In this document: in pieces, positions 44,770 through 54,892 of the stretch | Numbering within the stretch: position 1 is the stretch's first letter | Layout: each line of letters begins with the position of its first letter | NCBI RefSeq assembly: GCF_001941865.1 | Contig: NZ_CP016162.1 | Span: forward strand, 2,294,001 to 2,358,000 | DNA length: 64,000 nucleotides | Reading direction: 5' to 3' | Source of the DNA: Pseudomonas alcaliphila JAB1 | GTDB lineage: Bacteria; Pseudomonadota; Gammaproteobacteria; Pseudomonadales; Pseudomonadaceae | Program-made: the position numbers and the translations under genes | The notes under the pieces: generated by a model | Databases searched by the model: none | What the model saw: the letters and a program-made list of their open reading frames with translations, nothing else | Told to the model about the DNA's origin: nothing

Positions 44770-47370
44770 TCAGGCCTGAACGACCGGGATCTTGGCGCTG
44801 GCCGCCGCTTCGCGGAAGTCGGCGATCTGGTCGAAGCTCAGGTAGCGGTAGATGTCGCCAGCCATGCTGTCGATATCCTTGGCGTAGACCATGTACTCCT
44901 CGACGGTCGGCAGCTTGCCGAGAATCGAAGCGACCGCTGCCAGTTCGGCAGAGGCCAGGTACACGTTGGCGCCATCGCCCAGACGGTTCGGGAAGTTACG
45001 GGTGGAGGTCGATACCACGGTGGAGTTGGCAGCGACGCGAGCCTGGTTACCCATGCACAGCGAGCAGCCCGGCATCTCCATACGTGCACCGGCCTTGCCG
45101 TAGATACCGTAGTAGCCTTCTTCGGTCAGCTGGTGAGCATCCATCTTGGTCGGCGGCGACAGCCACAGACGGGTCGGGATACCGCCCTTGACCTTGTCCA
45201 GCAGCTTACCGGCAGCGCGGAAGTGACCAATGTTGGTCATGCACGAACCGATGAACACTTCGTCGATCTTGTCGCCGGCCACGGTGGACAGCAGACGGGC
45301 GTCGTCCGGGTCGTTCGGGGCGCACAGTACCGGCTCGTTGAGCTGGCTCAGGTCGATCTCGATGACTTCGGCGTACTCGGCGTCCTTGTCGGCTTCCAGC
45401 AGTACCGGGTTGGCCAGCCAGGCTTCCATCGCCTGAGCACGACGCTCCAGGGTACGGGCATCACCGTAGCCTTCGCTGATCATCCAGCGCAGCAAGGTGA
45501 TGTTGGACTGCAGGTATTCGGCGATGGCCGCTTCCGGCAGTTTGATGGTGCAACCGGCAGCCGAACGCTCGGCGGAGGCGTCGGACAGCTCGAACGCCTG
45601 CTCGACGGTCAGATTGTCCAGGCCTTCGATCTCGAGGATGCGGCCGGAGAAGATGTTCTTCTTGCCTTTCTTCTCGACGGTCAGCAGGCCCTTCTGGATG
45701 GCGTAGTAGGGGATGGCATGGACCAGGTCACGCAGGGTGATACCCGGTTGCATCTTGCCCTTGAAGCGCACCAGCACGGATTCCGGCATGTCCAGCGGCA
45801 TCACGCCGGTGGCGGCAGCGAAGGCGACCAGGCCGGAGCCGGCCGGGAAGCTGATGCCGATCGGGAAACGGGTGTGCGAGTCGCCACCGGTGCCGACGGT
45901 GTCCGGCAGCAGCATGCGGTTCAGCCAGCTGTGGATGATGCCGTCGCCCGGACGCAGGGACACGCCGCCACGGGTGCGGATGAAATCCGGCAGGGTGTGG
46001 TGGGTGGTGACGTCGATCGGCTTCGGATAGGCCGCGGTGTGGCAGAAGGACTGCATCACCAGATCAGCCGAGAAGCCCAGGCACGCCAGGTCTTTCAGCT
46101 CGTCACGGGTCATCGGGCCAGTGGTGTCCTGGGAGCCGACTGTAGTCATCTTCGGTTCGCAGTAAGTGCCCGGACGCACGCCTTCGACGCCGCAGGCCTT
46201 GCCGACCATTTTTTGCGCCAGGGTGAAACCCTTGGTGCTGGCGGCAGGCTGGTCCGGCTTCTTGAACAGCTCGGAAGCGCCCAGGCCCAGTTCGGCACGC
46301 GCCTTCTCGGTCAGGCCACGGCCGACGATCAGCGGGATACGGCCGCCAGCGCGGACTTCGTCGAGCAGCACCGGGGTTTTCAGTTCGAAGGTGGTGATGA
46401 CGTCGTCGGTGCCGTGCTTGCAGACTTTGCCGGCGTACGGGTAGACATCGATCACATCGCCCATGTTGATGTTCGATACGTCGAACTCGATCGGCAGGGC
46501 GCCGGCATCTTCCATGGTGTTGTAGAAGATCGGGGCGATCTTGGTGCCGAAGCAGAAGCCGCCAGCGCGCTTGTTCGGAACGTACGGAATGTCGTCACCG
46601 AAGAACCACAGCACCGAGTTGGTGGCGGACTTACGGGACGATCCGGTACCGACCACGTCACCGACGTAGGCGACCGGGAAACCCTTGGCCTTGATCTCTT
46701 CGATCTGCTTCAGCGGGCCGATGGCGCCTTGCTGCTCCGGCACGATGCCGTCGCGAGCCATTTTCAGCATGGCCAGGGCGTGCAGCGGGATGTCAGGGCG
46801 CGACCAGGCGTCCGGGGCAGGGGACAGGTCGTCGGTGTTGGTTTCGCCAGGGACCTTGAACACGGCCAGGCTGTATTTCTCGGCGATGGCCGGCTTGTTG
46901 GTGAACCACTCGCCATCGGCCCAGGATTGCAGCACGGCCTTGGCGTTGGCATTGCCAGCCTTGGCTTTTTCGGCGACGTCGTGGAAGGCGTCGAACATCA
47001 GCAGGGTGTGCTTGAGTTGTTCGGCGGCAACGGTGCCCAGGGCGGCATCGTCCAGCAGCTCGACCATGGTGGCGATGTTGTAGCCGCCCTGCATGGTACC
47101 CAGCAGCTCGACAGCGCGTTGCTTGCTGATCAGCGGAGAGGTGGCTTCGCCCTTGGCGACGGCAGAGAGGAAACCGGCCTTGACGTAGGCCGCTTCGTCC
47201 ACACCTGGCGGTACGCGGTTGGTGATCAGGTCTACGAGGAATTCTTCTTCGCCAGCCGGCGGGTTTTTCAGCAGCTCGACCAGGCCTGCGGTTTGTTCGG
47301 CGTTCAGCGGCTGGGGCACGATACCCTGAGCGGCACGCTCTGCTACGTGTTTGCGATAGGCTTCAAGCAC
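44770..47370 (-). CDS. acnB: Bifunctional aconitate hydratase 2/2-methylisocitrate dehydratase
   Basis: An 866-aa AcnB. The N-terminal HEAT-like domain starts [15 protein letters not shown], and the [4Fe-4S] ligands are in GSCMTN and CSLCMGNQ. It interconverts citrate and isocitrate in the TCA cycle and acts in the methylcitrate cycle. The start is GTG at 47370, aligned with [14 protein letters not shown] of E. coli and preceded by GAGGG. An in-frame ATG at 47385 (MRVIT) is the alternative. It is flanked downstream by a strong terminator. Confidence 0.96.
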   Translation of the reverse strand: MLEAYRKHVAERAAQGIVPQPLNAEQTAGLVELLKNPPAGEEEFLVDLITNRVPPGVDEAAYVKAGFLSAVAKGEATSPLISKQRAVELLGTMQGGYNIATMVELLDDAALGTVAAEQLKHTLLMFDAFHDVAEKAKAGNANAKAVLQSWADGEWFTNKPAIAEKYSLAVFKVPGETNTDDLSPAPDAWSRPDIPLHALAMLKMARDGIVPEQQGAIGPLKQIEEIKAKGFPVAYVGDVVGTGSSRKSATNSVLWFFGDDIPYVPNKRAGGFCFGTKIAPIFYNTMEDAGALPIEFDVSNINMGDVIDVYPYAGKVCKHGTDDVITTFELKTPVLLDEVRAGGRIPLIVGRGLTEKARAELGLGASELFKKPDQPAASTKGFTLAQKMVGKACGVEGVRPGTYCEPKMTTVGSQDTTGPMTRDELKDLACLGFSADLVMQSFCHTAAYPKPIDVTTHHTLPDFIRTRGGVSLRPGDGIIHSWLNRMLLPDTVGTGGDSHTRFPIGISFPAGSGLVAFAAATGVMPLDMPESVLVRFKGKMQPGITLRDLVHAIPYYAIQKGLLTVEKKGKKNIFSGRILEIEGLDNLTVEQAFELSDASAERSAAGCTIKLPEAAIAEYLQSNITLLRWMISEGYGDARTLERRAQAMEAWLANPVLLEADKDAEYAEVIEIDLSQLNEPVLCAPNDPDDARLLSTVAGDKIDEVFIGSCMTNIGHFRAAGKLLDKVKGGIPTRLWLSPPTKMDAHQLTEEGYYGIYGKAGARMEMPGCSLCMGNQARVAANSTVVSTSTRNFPNRLGDGANVYLASAELAAVASILGKLPTVEEYMVYAKDIDSMAGDIYRYLSFDQIADFREAAASAKIPVVQA

Positions 47371-47706
47371 AGTTATTACCCTCATCAGTGGTCCCAAAGG
47401 GTTGTCCGGGACGCGATCCAGATACTCATGACCAGGCGCTTTTCGACTTTATGAGCCGATCAGCCGAGGTTTCATGAGTCTCTTGTAGAAGCTGCTTTCA
47501 AAGTTTTACGCCGGCAGGACGGTTTCTGATGAGGGCTGACGCAGACGCTCGGGGGGACTCCAAGTGGCTGCGTCGCCATCGTACCTGCAGGATCGACTGT
47601 GCTCGTGACGCTTTGAAAACAGCTTCCAACGGACATTGGCGCCGTAAAAGGCGGGCCGATTCTAATGGAAAGCGCAGATAAAGTTAAGCCGATGTCCCCG
47701 TGTCGG
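47371..47706. other. acnB upstream region
   Basis: No gene is seen in the first 336 bp upstream of acnB. The stretch GAAGCTGCTTTCAAAG at about 47490 and its near-complement CTTTGAAAACAGCTTCC at about 47611 form a long-range inverted repeat of unclear function, perhaps a regulator site or mRNA leader structure. Confidence 0.5.
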
Positions 47707-47843
47707 CAGGCTGCTGAAAATGTGGGCGAGGCAGGCAATACAAGGCAAAAATGGCCGAAAAGCGCAGTTTAGCTGTTCTAAATGAGCATTTTGAGGCCGT
47801 TTTTAACACAGTAGTGCCAACGCAGGTAGTTTTCGGTGGCCTG
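47707..47843. repeat. 137-bp intergenic element, copy A
   Basis: It is bounded by inverted ends CAGGCTGCTGAAAA and TTTTCGGTGGCCTG (partial match) and has a centre GCGCAGTTTAGCTGTTCTAA followed by ATGAGC and GAGGCCG. A second member with the same layout is at 50991–51130. No coding potential. Confidence 0.6.
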
Positions 47844-47914
47844 TAGGCAGGGGTGATCTGAATTAGACAAAGGGCTAAGATGCCAGGCCATTCTGCTGTC
47901 TATTCTGTTTTGCC

Positions 47915-48391
47915 ATGTCCAATCAGCGCATCAAGACGCCTTGTGTGGGGCTGTGTTCGACCGTTTACGGCGATGTCGTGTGCCGCGGTTGCAAGCGCTT
48001 CCACCATGAGGTGATCAACTGGAACAGCTACAACGATGACGAGAAGCGTGCGGTGTGGACGCGGCTGGAAGTGTTGCTGGTGCAGGTGATGACCGCCAAG
48101 GTGGAAGTGTTCGACGGGCAGCGTCTGCGCGGGCAACTGGAGCAGCGGCAGATTCGCTTCGTGCCGCAGCAGTCGCCTTATTGCTGGGCCTATCAGCTGA
48201 TCGCGCGGGGCGCGCGGGTGATCAATCAGCTGGAAGCCTACGGCATGGTGTTGCTGCCCGAGTTTCGCTACTGGGCGCTGCCTGAGTTGCGCGATGCCAT
48301 CGACAGGGAATTCTTCCTGCTCTCCGAAGCGCACTACGAGCGCTATATCGCGCCGAAGTTTCTGCGCGAAGGGCTGGAACTGCGGGTTTAG
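47915..48391 (+). CDS. DUF1289 family Fe-S/Zn-type protein
   Basis: A 158-aa protein with the DUF1289 Cys cluster at its N-terminus (TPCVGLCSTVYGDVVCRGC: C-x3-C-x8-C-x2-C), which probably binds a metal. The following FHHEVINWNSYNDDEK is also conserved. The remaining ~110 residues are particular to the longer Pseudomonas version. Its role is not known. It sits between acnB and usp, as in related genomes. Confidence 0.88.
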   Translation: MSNQRIKTPCVGLCSTVYGDVVCRGCKRFHHEVINWNSYNDDEKRAVWTRLEVLLVQVMTAKVEVFDGQRLRGQLEQRQIRFVPQQSPYCWAYQLIARGARVINQLEAYGMVLLPEFRYWALPELRDAIDREFFLLSEAHYERYIAPKFLREGLELRV

Positions 48392-48395
48392 CGTT

Positions 48396-48457
48396 TGTAG
48401 GAGCCAGCTTGCTGGCGATCTTTAGCACCACAGATCGCCAGCAAGCTGGCTCCTACA
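48396..48457. repeat. TGTAGGAGCCAGC-type palindromic repeat
   Basis: TTGTAGGAGCCAGCTTGCTGGCGATC and GATCGCCAGCAAGCTGGCTCCTACA form a near-perfect 25-bp inverted repeat with a short loop between the convergent DUF1289 and usp genes. It may act as a bidirectional terminator. Confidence 0.8.
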
Positions 48458-48478
48458 GATGAACATGCGTCCTTGTCG

Positions 48479-49342
48479 TCAGCGTTGGGCAACGAGCTCT
48501 TCGAGGTGGGCGATGATTTCGTCCGGCTTGAGCACCAGCACATCACTTTCCAGTGCGTCGAGTATGACTTCGGCCGTGTTGCCGATCAGTGCGCCGGAAA
48601 GCCCGGTGCGCGCGACGGTGCCGATCACCGTGACCGCGGCATCGAGTTGGTGGGCAACCTGCGGAATCACCACGTCGGCCGGGCCTTCGAGTACATGCAA
48701 GCGCTCGTCGCTGATGTCGTACTCGGCCTGGAAGCTGCGGCACTGCTCGCGGTAGCGCGCCTCGATGGTTTCCTTGAGCTGGAAGGTCGGGTCGGCTGCC
48801 GACAGCATCGGTGTCGGATGCGCGGTAGTCACGTGCAGGGTGCCTTTGGCCAGGCCGGCAATGTCATAGCCATGGCTGATGATCCCGGCATGCAGGGTGC
48901 GGTGCTCGCCATCGGCGTTGCCTACGTCCACGGCGGCGAGGATGTTGCCGCCCGTCCAGGGGCGCTCGGTCTTGACCATCAGCACCGGACCCGGGCAGTA
49001 GCGCAGCAGTTTCCAGTCGTCCGGGGTAAGAATGGCTTTCTTCAATGGGTTGTCAGGAACGTGCTGCTTGATCACCAGGCCACAGCCTTCAGCCTGCTGC
49101 ACGGCGATGATGGTCTGGTGCGGGTTGTCATGCCAGGACTGCTGGGTGGAAACGCTGAAGCCTTCTTCGCCGAGGGTGTTGCTGAGATCGTTGAGCCAGG
49201 CGCTGTGGTCGCCTTTCTTGTCGCAGACCAGCAGGTGCAGATGCGACTGGGTGACTCCCGCTATCAGTTTTGCCCGCTTCAGTGCGAGGCCTTCGGGGTG
49301 CTGGGGCTCCATCACCACCAGAATGCTACGGATCGCTTGCAT
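48479..49342 (-). CDS. Universal stress protein, tandem Usp domains (UspE-like)
   Basis: A 287-aa protein with two Usp folds in tandem: domain 1 from ILVVMEPQHPEGLALKRA, domain 2 from NILAAVDVGNADG. The C-terminal nucleotide-binding pattern is seen in VIGTVARTGLSGALIGNTAE. UspE-type proteins support survival under energy stress. ATG 49342 follows GGGAGAC. An ANR box lies 63 bp upstream, so it should be induced at low oxygen, in line with ANR-controlled usp genes in P. aeruginosa. Confidence 0.92.
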   Translation of the reverse strand: MQAIRSILVVMEPQHPEGLALKRAKLIAGVTQSHLHLLVCDKKGDHSAWLNDLSNTLGEEGFSVSTQQSWHDNPHQTIIAVQQAEGCGLVIKQHVPDNPLKKAILTPDDWKLLRYCPGPVLMVKTERPWTGGNILAAVDVGNADGEHRTLHAGIISHGYDIAGLAKGTLHVTTAHPTPMLSAADPTFQLKETIEARYREQCRSFQAEYDISDERLHVLEGPADVVIPQVAHQLDAAVTVIGTVARTGLSGALIGNTAEVILDALESDVLVLKPDEIIAHLEELVAQR

Positions 49343-49405
49343 GGTCGTCTCCCTGAGAATGAATAGTGCTTGTTCAACTATAGGTGCGTTGTTGCCAGCG
49401 GCTTG

Positions 49406-49419
49406 TTGACCTGCATCAA
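49406..49419 (-). promoter_or_regulatory. ANR box for the universal stress protein gene
   Basis: TTGACCTGCATCAA fits TTGAT-N4-ATCAA at 9 of 10 fixed positions and is placed 63 bp before the usp ATG. It has the same half-site variant as the hemN box. Confidence 0.8.
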
Positions 49420-49449
49420 CGGCGTGCTGGTCGTCCGGCCTGCCACTCG

Positions 49450-49455
49450 TATAAT
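49450..49455 (+). promoter_or_regulatory. Probable -10 element for miaE
   Basis: TATAAT is a perfect sigma-70 -10 hexamer about 95 bp upstream of the GTG start. A good -35 is not evident (CTGGTC about 17 bp earlier). Confidence 0.4.
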
Positions 49456-49544
49456 GGCCCGCCATTTTCAACCTCGCCAGCACCTAGAGCGCTTCAAATA
49501 TGATGTTAAATGCCGGGCAAATTCCGAGTAGCGGTGAAGAACCT

Positions 49545-50153
49545 GTGTCGATTCTGCAGGAAATTCTCGGGTTTCTTGGTGGCGTCGCCACGCCTGATGC
49601 CTGGCTGGACGAGGCCTTGCGCCAGCAGGAAATCCTCCTGCTTGACCACCGCAATCTGGAATACAAGGCGGCACAGACGGCCCTGAGCCTGATGGGGCGC
49701 TACCTGACCAAGACCGAATTGACCGCGAGAATGTCGCGTTTGGCTCGTGAGGAGCTGGTGCACTTCGAGCAGGTGAGCAAGATCATTCGTGGGCGTGGTA
49801 TCGAGGTTCGCCATGTTTCCGCGTCGCGCTACGCCGCAGGGCTGCGGGCGCTGTTGCGTGGTGGCGAAGTGGAGCGGCTGGTGGATGTGCTGGTGGTGGG
49901 CGCCTTCATCGAGGCGCGCTCCTGCGAACGCTTCGCTGCCCTGGTACCGCGTCTGGATGCCGAACTGGCCAAGTTCTACGCCGGGTTGCTGGAGAGCGAA
50001 GGGCGCCACTACCGGGGCTATCTCAAGCTCGCTTACCTGTATGGCGACGCGGCCGATGTCGATGCGCGTATCGAGGTGGTGCGCGCGGTGGAGCGGGAGC
50101 TGATCACCACGCCGGACGAGCAATTCCGTTTCCATAGTGGTGTGCCCGCATAA
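49545..50153 (+). CDS. miaE: tRNA-(ms2io6A)-hydroxylase MiaE
   Basis: A ~202-aa diiron hydroxylase. Ferritin-like helices carry the metal ligands: EELVHFEQ, EARSCERF and ESEGRHYRGYL. It hydroxylates ms2i6A37 in tRNAs that read UNN codons. The frame is open from an ATG at 49500, but homologues start at the GTG at 49545 (SILQEILGFLGG), which has a GGTGAAG site, so that start is preferred. The N-terminal extension from 49500 cannot be excluded. Confidence 0.9.
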   Translation: MSILQEILGFLGGVATPDAWLDEALRQQEILLLDHRNLEYKAAQTALSLMGRYLTKTELTARMSRLAREELVHFEQVSKIIRGRGIEVRHVSASRYAAGLRALLRGGEVERLVDVLVVGAFIEARSCERFAALVPRLDAELAKFYAGLLESEGRHYRGYLKLAYLYGDAADVDARIEVVRAVERELITTPDEQFRFHSGVPA

Positions 50154-50180
50154 AACAGCCGCGAAGCGGTTTTCCAATAA

Positions 50181-50261
50181 TTGTAGGAGCGGCTTCAGCC
50201 GCGAACACGGTGATAGTGGCCTTCGCGGCTGAAACGGAATGCCGTCCAGCCGCTCCTACAA
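50181..50261. repeat. TGTAGGAGCGGCTTCAGCCGCG-type palindromic repeat, overlapping the lpxH stop
   Basis: TTGTAGGAGCGGCTTCAGCCGCGAA is mirrored by TTCGCGGCTGAAACGG and by CCGCTCCTACAA at the far end. The right end forms the TAG stop of lpxH. It lies between convergent miaE and lpxH. Confidence 0.8.
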
Positions 50262-50981
50262 GGTCAGTTCGAACGGCGCCTGGTTGAAGCCCGTTTCGTC
50301 GACCTGCAGCGCCCAGCCCTGGCGATCCCAGTCCCCCAGCACGATGCGCCGTGCCGCTTGGCCGTTGACTTCCAGCTCATGCACCGCCGGCCTGTGGGTG
50401 TGACCATGGATCAGCGTGCGCACGTCATGCGCGGCCATCACCTTGATCACTTCCTCTGGCGTGACGTCGACAATCTCGCTGGCTTTCATTCGCGTCTGTG
50501 CGCGGCTTTCGTTGCGCAGCTTGCGCGCCAGCTTCTGTCGCGTGCTCAGTGGCAGGTTGCGCAGGATCAGCAGCGACAGCGGATTGCGCAGCCAGCGGCG
50601 CAACTTCATGTAGCCGACATCGAGGGTGCACAGGCTGTCGCCGTGCATCAGCAGCACCGGCTCGCCGCCCATCTGCACTTTGTGCGGGTCGCTCAGCAAA
50701 GTGCAGCCCGCCTCGCGGCAGAACGCCTTGCCGATAAGAAAGTCGCGATTACCGTGCATCAGGTAGATGCGCGTGCCTGCATTACTCAGCTCGCGCAGGG
50801 CGCCGGCGATCTCGTGCTGGAAGGGCGTCATGCCGTCGTCGCCGATCCAGACTTCGAAGAAGTCGCCGAGGATGTACAGCGCTTCGGCCTGGCGCGCGCG
50901 CGTGGCGAGAAAATGCAGAAACGCCCGGGTGATGTCCGGGCGTTTCTCTTCGAGGTGCAGATCGGAGATCAGCAGGATCAT
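50256..50981 (-). CDS. lpxH: UDP-2,3-diacylglucosamine diphosphatase LpxH
   Basis: A 241-aa metallophosphoesterase of lipid A synthesis (UDP-diacylglucosamine to lipid X). Metal motifs are [26 protein letters not shown] and [10 protein letters not shown] 50981 ([12 protein letters not shown]) is chosen by homology; an in-frame TTG three codons upstream has no better ribosome site. The stop codon comes from the end of a palindromic repeat. Confidence 0.93.
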   Translation of the reverse strand: MILLISDLHLEEKRPDITRAFLHFLATRARQAEALYILGDFFEVWIGDDGMTPFQHEIAGALRELSNAGTRIYLMHGNRDFLIGKAFCREAGCTLLSDPHKVQMGGEPVLLMHGDSLCTLDVGYMKLRRWLRNPLSLLILRNLPLSTRQKLARKLRNESRAQTRMKASEIVDVTPEEVIKVMAAHDVRTLIHGHTHRPAVHELEVNGQAARRIVLGDWDRQGWALQVDETGFNQAPFELTL

Positions 50982-50990
50982 TTCGTTCAA

Positions 50991-51130
50991 CAGACCGATG
51001 AAAAAGGTAGCGAGCGACGGCTAGGCTAGGCGCGGGTGGCCGAGGGCGCGGAGTTTACGGGCTGTAAATGAGCAGCCCGAGGCCGGCCGCAACGACGCAT
51101 AGCCTAGCGCAGTAGTTTTTCGTCGGTCTG
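50991..51130. repeat. 140-bp intergenic element, copy B
   Basis: Ends CAGACCGATGAAAAA (50991–51005) and TTTTTCGTCGGTCTG (51116–51130) are inverted with 14 of 15 matching. The inside has GCTAGGC/AGCCTAGC and a centre GCGGAGTTTACGGGCTGTAAATGAGC that matches copy A (47707–47843). It fills the whole lpxH–ppiB gap and ends exactly at the ppiB stop. Confidence 0.7.
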
Positions 51131-51622
51131 TCAGACGACTTCGGCCTTCTCGATGATCACGTCGTCCACCGGTACGTCCTGGTGGCCGGATTTCATGGTG
51201 GTGGCGACGCCCTTGATCTTCTCGACCACGTCCATGCCTTCGACCACTTCACCGAATACGGCGTAGCCCCAGCCCTGAACGGTCGGCGCGCTGTGGTTGA
51301 GGAAGGCGTTGTCGGCGACGTTGATGAAGAACTGCGCGCTGGCCGAGTGCGGCTCCATGGTGCGAGCCATGGCGACGGTGCCGACCTTGTTGGCGACGCC
51401 GTTGTTGGCTTCGTTCTTGATCGGTGCGCGGGTTGGCTTCTGCTTCATGCCCGGTTCGAAACCGCCGCCCTGGATCATGAAATTGCCGATCACGCGGTGG
51501 AAAATGGTGCCGTCGTAATGGCCTTCCTTCACGTATTGCTCGAAGTTGGCCACGGTTTCCGGGGCCTTGTCGGCGAACAGGTTCAGGGTGATGACGCCGT
51601 GGTTGGTGTGCAGTTTGATCAT
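51131..51622 (-). CDS. ppiB: Cytoplasmic peptidyl-prolyl cis-trans isomerase (cyclophilin B)
   Basis: A 163-aa cyclophilin without a signal peptide. The active-site motifs [13 protein letters not shown] and [13 protein letters not shown] are intact. It catalyses X-Pro isomerisation during protein folding. It is divergent from glnS and upstream of lpxH, the order I recall from P. aeruginosa. Confidence 0.95.
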   Translation of the reverse strand: MIKLHTNHGVITLNLFADKAPETVANFEQYVKEGHYDGTIFHRVIGNFMIQGGGFEPGMKQKPTRAPIKNEANNGVANKVGTVAMARTMEPHSASAQFFINVADNAFLNHSAPTVQGWGYAVFGEVVEGMDVVEKIKGVATTMKSGHQDVPVDDVIIEKAEVV

Positions 51623-51782
51623 GGTCGTATCCGTGATGAGGCAGGTTCGAGTCTGTGGCCCTGAGGTGAACAGCGCTTGTCAGGGTGGTGTGCACCCTGT
51701 CAGGGGCTTGACAGGTTGGTTATGATACGGACTTTGCCCGAAGCGGCCTACCCTGTGCCGCGCCAGTATTGTTAAGGACACC

Positions 51783-53447
51783 ATGAGCAAGCCTACCGTC
51801 GAAAAAGCTGCCAACTTCCTGCGCCCCATCGTCCAGGCTGATCTGGACAGCGGCAAGCACGCCAAGATCGTGACCCGCTTTCCGCCGGAGCCCAACGGCT
51901 ACCTGCACATCGGCCATGCCAAGAGCATCTGCCTGAACTTCGGCCTGGCCGAAGAGTTCGGCGGCCAGTGCAACCTGCGTTTCGACGACACCAACCCGGC
52001 CAAGGAAGACCAGGAATACATCGACGCGATCAAGGCCGATGTCGAGTGGCTGGGCTTCAAGTGGGCGGGCGAGGAGCGCTACGCCTCCAATTATTTCGAC
52101 CAACTGCACGCCTGGGCCATCGAGCTGATCAAGGCCGGCAAGGCCTTCGTCTGCGACCTCAATGCCGAAGAGATGCGTGAATACCGCGGCAGCCTGAACG
52201 AGCCCGGCAAGAACAGCCCGTTCCGTGACCGCTCTGTCGAGGAAAACCTCGACCTGTTCGCCCGCATGAAGGCCGGTGAGTTCCCCGATGGTGCACGTTC
52301 GCTGCGCGCCAAGATTGATATGGCCTCGCCGAACATCAACCTGCGCGATCCGATCCTCTATCGCATTCGCCATGCCCATCACCACCAGACCGGCGACAAG
52401 TGGTGCATCTACCCGAGCTACGACTTCACCCACGGCCAGTCGGACGCCATCGAGGGCATTACCCACTCCATCTGCACCCTGGAGTTCGAAGATCACCGCC
52501 CGCTGTACGAATGGTTCCTGGCCAACCTGCCGGTGCCGGCGCAGCCGCGTCAGTACGAATTCGCCCGGCTGAACCTGAACTACACCATCACCAGCAAGCG
52601 CAAGCTCAAGCAGCTCGTCGACGAGAAGCACGTCAACGGCTGGGACGACCCGCGCATGTCGACGCTGTCCGGCTACCGTCGTCGCGGTTATACCCCGGCT
52701 TCGATCCGCGCATTCTGCGACATGATCGGCGTCAACCGTGCCGGCGGTCTGGTGGATATCGGCATGCTCGAATTCGCCATTCGCGATGATCTGGACGCCA
52801 ACGCCGCGCGCGCCATGTGCGTGCTCAAGCCGCTGAAGGTGGTGATCACCAACTATCCAGAAGGCCAGGTCGAGAATCTGGAGCTGGCACGTCATCCCAA
52901 GCAGGACATGGGTGTACGCGTGCTGCCGTTCTCCCGCGAGATCTACATCGACGCCAGCGACTTCGAGGAAACCCCGCCGGATGGCTTCAAGCGCCTGATC
53001 CCCGGTGGCGAAGTGCGCCTGCGTGGCAGCTACGTGATTCGCGCCGACGAAGCCATCAAGGACGCCGCCGGCAATATCGTCGAGCTGCGCTGCTCCTATG
53101 ACGAGAACACCCTGGGCAAGAACCCCGAAGGCCGCAAGGTCAAGGGCGTGATCCACTGGGTGCCAGCGGCCGAAAGCGTCGAGTGCGAAGTGCGCCTGTA
53201 CGACCGTCTGTTCCGCTCGGCCAATCCGGAGAAGAGCGAAGAGGGCGGCAGCTTCCTCGACAACATCAATCCGGAATCGCTGGTGGTGCTCACTGGCTGC
53301 CGTGCAGAGCCGTCCCTGGCCAAGGCCAGCGCTGACGACCGCTTCCAGTTCGAGCGTGAAGGCTACTTCTGCCTGGACAAGGATTCGACCGCTGACGCGC
53401 TGGTGTTCAACCGTACCGTCACGCTGCGCGATTCGTGGGGTCAGTAA
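51783..53447 (+). CDS. glnS: Glutaminyl-tRNA synthetase
   Basis: A 554-aa class I aminoacyl-tRNA synthetase. The HIGH motif is in [11 protein letters not shown], the second signature is ITSKRKL (KMSKS equivalent), and the GlnRS C-terminal beta-barrel domains follow. It charges tRNA-Gln. The ATG at 51783 follows a weak AAGGAC site. Its stop overlaps the cysS start by one base (TAATG), so the two synthetases are co-translated. Confidence 0.97.
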   Translation: MSKPTVEKAANFLRPIVQADLDSGKHAKIVTRFPPEPNGYLHIGHAKSICLNFGLAEEFGGQCNLRFDDTNPAKEDQEYIDAIKADVEWLGFKWAGEERYASNYFDQLHAWAIELIKAGKAFVCDLNAEEMREYRGSLNEPGKNSPFRDRSVEENLDLFARMKAGEFPDGARSLRAKIDMASPNINLRDPILYRIRHAHHHQTGDKWCIYPSYDFTHGQSDAIEGITHSICTLEFEDHRPLYEWFLANLPVPAQPRQYEFARLNLNYTITSKRKLKQLVDEKHVNGWDDPRMSTLSGYRRRGYTPASIRAFCDMIGVNRAGGLVDIGMLEFAIRDDLDANAARAMCVLKPLKVVITNYPEGQVENLELARHPKQDMGVRVLPFSREIYIDASDFEETPPDGFKRLIPGGEVRLRGSYVIRADEAIKDAAGNIVELRCSYDENTLGKNPEGRKVKGVIHWVPAAESVECEVRLYDRLFRSANPEKSEEGGSFLDNINPESLVVLTGCRAEPSLAKASADDRFQFEREGYFCLDKDSTADALVFNRTVTLRDSWGQ

Positions 53448-54832
53448 TGGCACTGTCGATCTACAACACGCTGAGCAAGGTCAAGGAACCGTTCAAGCCG
53501 CTGGAAGGTAATCACGTACGCATGTACGTGTGCGGCATGACCGTTTATGACTTCTGCCACATCGGTCATGCCCGGGTGATGGTCGCCTTCGACGTCGTCA
53601 CCCGCTGGCTGCGCCAGCGCGGCTATGAGGTGACCTACGTGCGCAATATCACCGACATCGACGACAAGATCATCCGCCGTGCCAACGAGAACGGCGAGCC
53701 GTTCGAGGTGTTGGTCGAGCGCATGATCGCGGCCATGCACGAGGACGAGGCGCGCCTGTCCGTGCTGCGCCCTGACATCGAGCCGCGTGCCACCGGGCAC
53801 ATCGCCGGCATGCACCAGATGATCCAGACCCTGATCGACAAGGGCTACGCCTATGCGCCCGGCAATGGCGACGTGTACTACCGCGTCACCAAGTTCGAGA
53901 CCTACGGCAAGCTGTCGCGCCGCAAGATCGACGAGCTGAAGATCGGCGCACGCATCGAAGTCGACGAAATCAAGGAAGACCCGCTGGATTTCGTGCTGTG
54001 GAAAGGCGCCAAGCCGGGCGAGCCGAGCTGGGATTCGCCCTGGGGCAAGGGGCGCCCGGGTTGGCACATCGAGTGCTCCGTGATGTCCACCTGCTGCCTG
54101 GGCGAGACCTTCGACATCCACGGCGGCGGCCCGGACCTGGTATTCCCGCACCACGAGAACGAGATCGCGCAGAGCGAGGCGGCCACTGGCAAACAGTACG
54201 CCAATGCCTGGATGCACGCTGGCGCAGTGCGCGTGGATGGCGAGAAAATGTCCAAGAGTCTGGGCAACTTCTTCACCATTCGCGAGGTGCTGGAGAAGTA
54301 CCACCCGGAGGTGGTGCGCTACCTGCTGGTGTCCAGCCATTACCGCAGCCCGATCAACTATTCGGAAGAAAGCCTCAAGGAAGCCAAGGGCGCGCTGGAG
54401 CGTTTCTACAACGGCCTGAAAGGTTTGCCGGAAGCAGCGCCTGCCGGTGGCGAGGCGTATGTGGAGCGCTTCGGTGCAGCGATGGACGACGATTTCAACT
54501 CGCCGGAAGCCTGCGCTGTGCTGTTCGAGATGATTCGCGAGGTCAACCGCCTGCGTGAGTCCGATGTGCATGCTGCCGCCGCTCTGGCGGCCCAGCTCAA
54601 GCAACTGGCCAGCGTGCTTGGCGTGCTGCAACTGGAGCCAGAGGCCTTCCTCCAGGCCGGTGCTGCCGGCAAGGTCGATGCAGCAGAGGTCGATGCACTG
54701 ATCGCTGCACGCCTGCAGGCGCGTGCGGAGAAGAACTGGGCGGAAAGCGACCGCATCCGTGACCAGCTCACCGCCATGGGCGTGGTGTTGGAAGACGGTA
54801 AGGGCGGCACCACCTGGCGTCTGGCCGAGTAA
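53447..54832 (+). CDS. cysS: Cysteinyl-tRNA synthetase
   Basis: A 461-aa class I synthetase. The zinc Cys and HIGH motif are in [16 protein letters not shown], the zinc-ligand WHIECSVMS follows, and KMSKS is in [10 protein letters not shown]. It charges tRNA-Cys. ATG 53447 (MALSIYNTL) overlaps the glnS stop. The last ~40 codons and the terminator are duplicated in decayed form at 56771–56942. Confidence 0.97.
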   Translation: MALSIYNTLSKVKEPFKPLEGNHVRMYVCGMTVYDFCHIGHARVMVAFDVVTRWLRQRGYEVTYVRNITDIDDKIIRRANENGEPFEVLVERMIAAMHEDEARLSVLRPDIEPRATGHIAGMHQMIQTLIDKGYAYAPGNGDVYYRVTKFETYGKLSRRKIDELKIGARIEVDEIKEDPLDFVLWKGAKPGEPSWDSPWGKGRPGWHIECSVMSTCCLGETFDIHGGGPDLVFPHHENEIAQSEAATGKQYANAWMHAGAVRVDGEKMSKSLGNFFTIREVLEKYHPEVVRYLLVSSHYRSPINYSEESLKEAKGALERFYNGLKGLPEAAPAGGEAYVERFGAAMDDDFNSPEACAVLFEMIREVNRLRESDVHAAAALAAQLKQLASVLGVLQLEPEAFLQAGAAGKVDAAEVDALIAARLQARAEKNWAESDRIRDQLTAMGVVLEDGKGGTTWRLAE

Positions 54833-54846
54833 GGCTGATGCTCATC

Positions 54847-54876
54847 GACAAAGGCCGCTTTCCAGCGGCCTTTGTC
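54847..54876 (+). terminator. Terminator of glnS-cysS
   Basis: GACAAAGGCCGCT and AGCGGCCTTTGTC form a 13-bp stem with a 4-nt loop just after cysS. A near-copy follows the cysS remnant at 56919. Confidence 0.85.
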
Positions 54877-54892
54877 ATGTCTGGGATAAGCG

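Noticed and set aside
44674..47454. A 926-codon open frame on the plus strand opposite acnB
   Set aside because: The minus strand encodes a complete, highly conserved AcnB. The antisense frame has no recognisable domain and is a high-GC codon-bias shadow. The same holds for the long antisense frames opposite the monooxygenase, ccoN genes, glnS and cysS.
48396..48457. CRISPR-like repeat or short array
   Set aside because: It is a single inverted repeat without spaced direct copies. No regularly spaced direct repeats were seen anywhere in the window.
49500..49544. ATG at 49500 as the miaE start
   Set aside because: Homologues begin at the position of the GTG at 49545. The extra 15 residues have no counterpart and the ATG lacks a ribosome site. 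It is not fully excluded.
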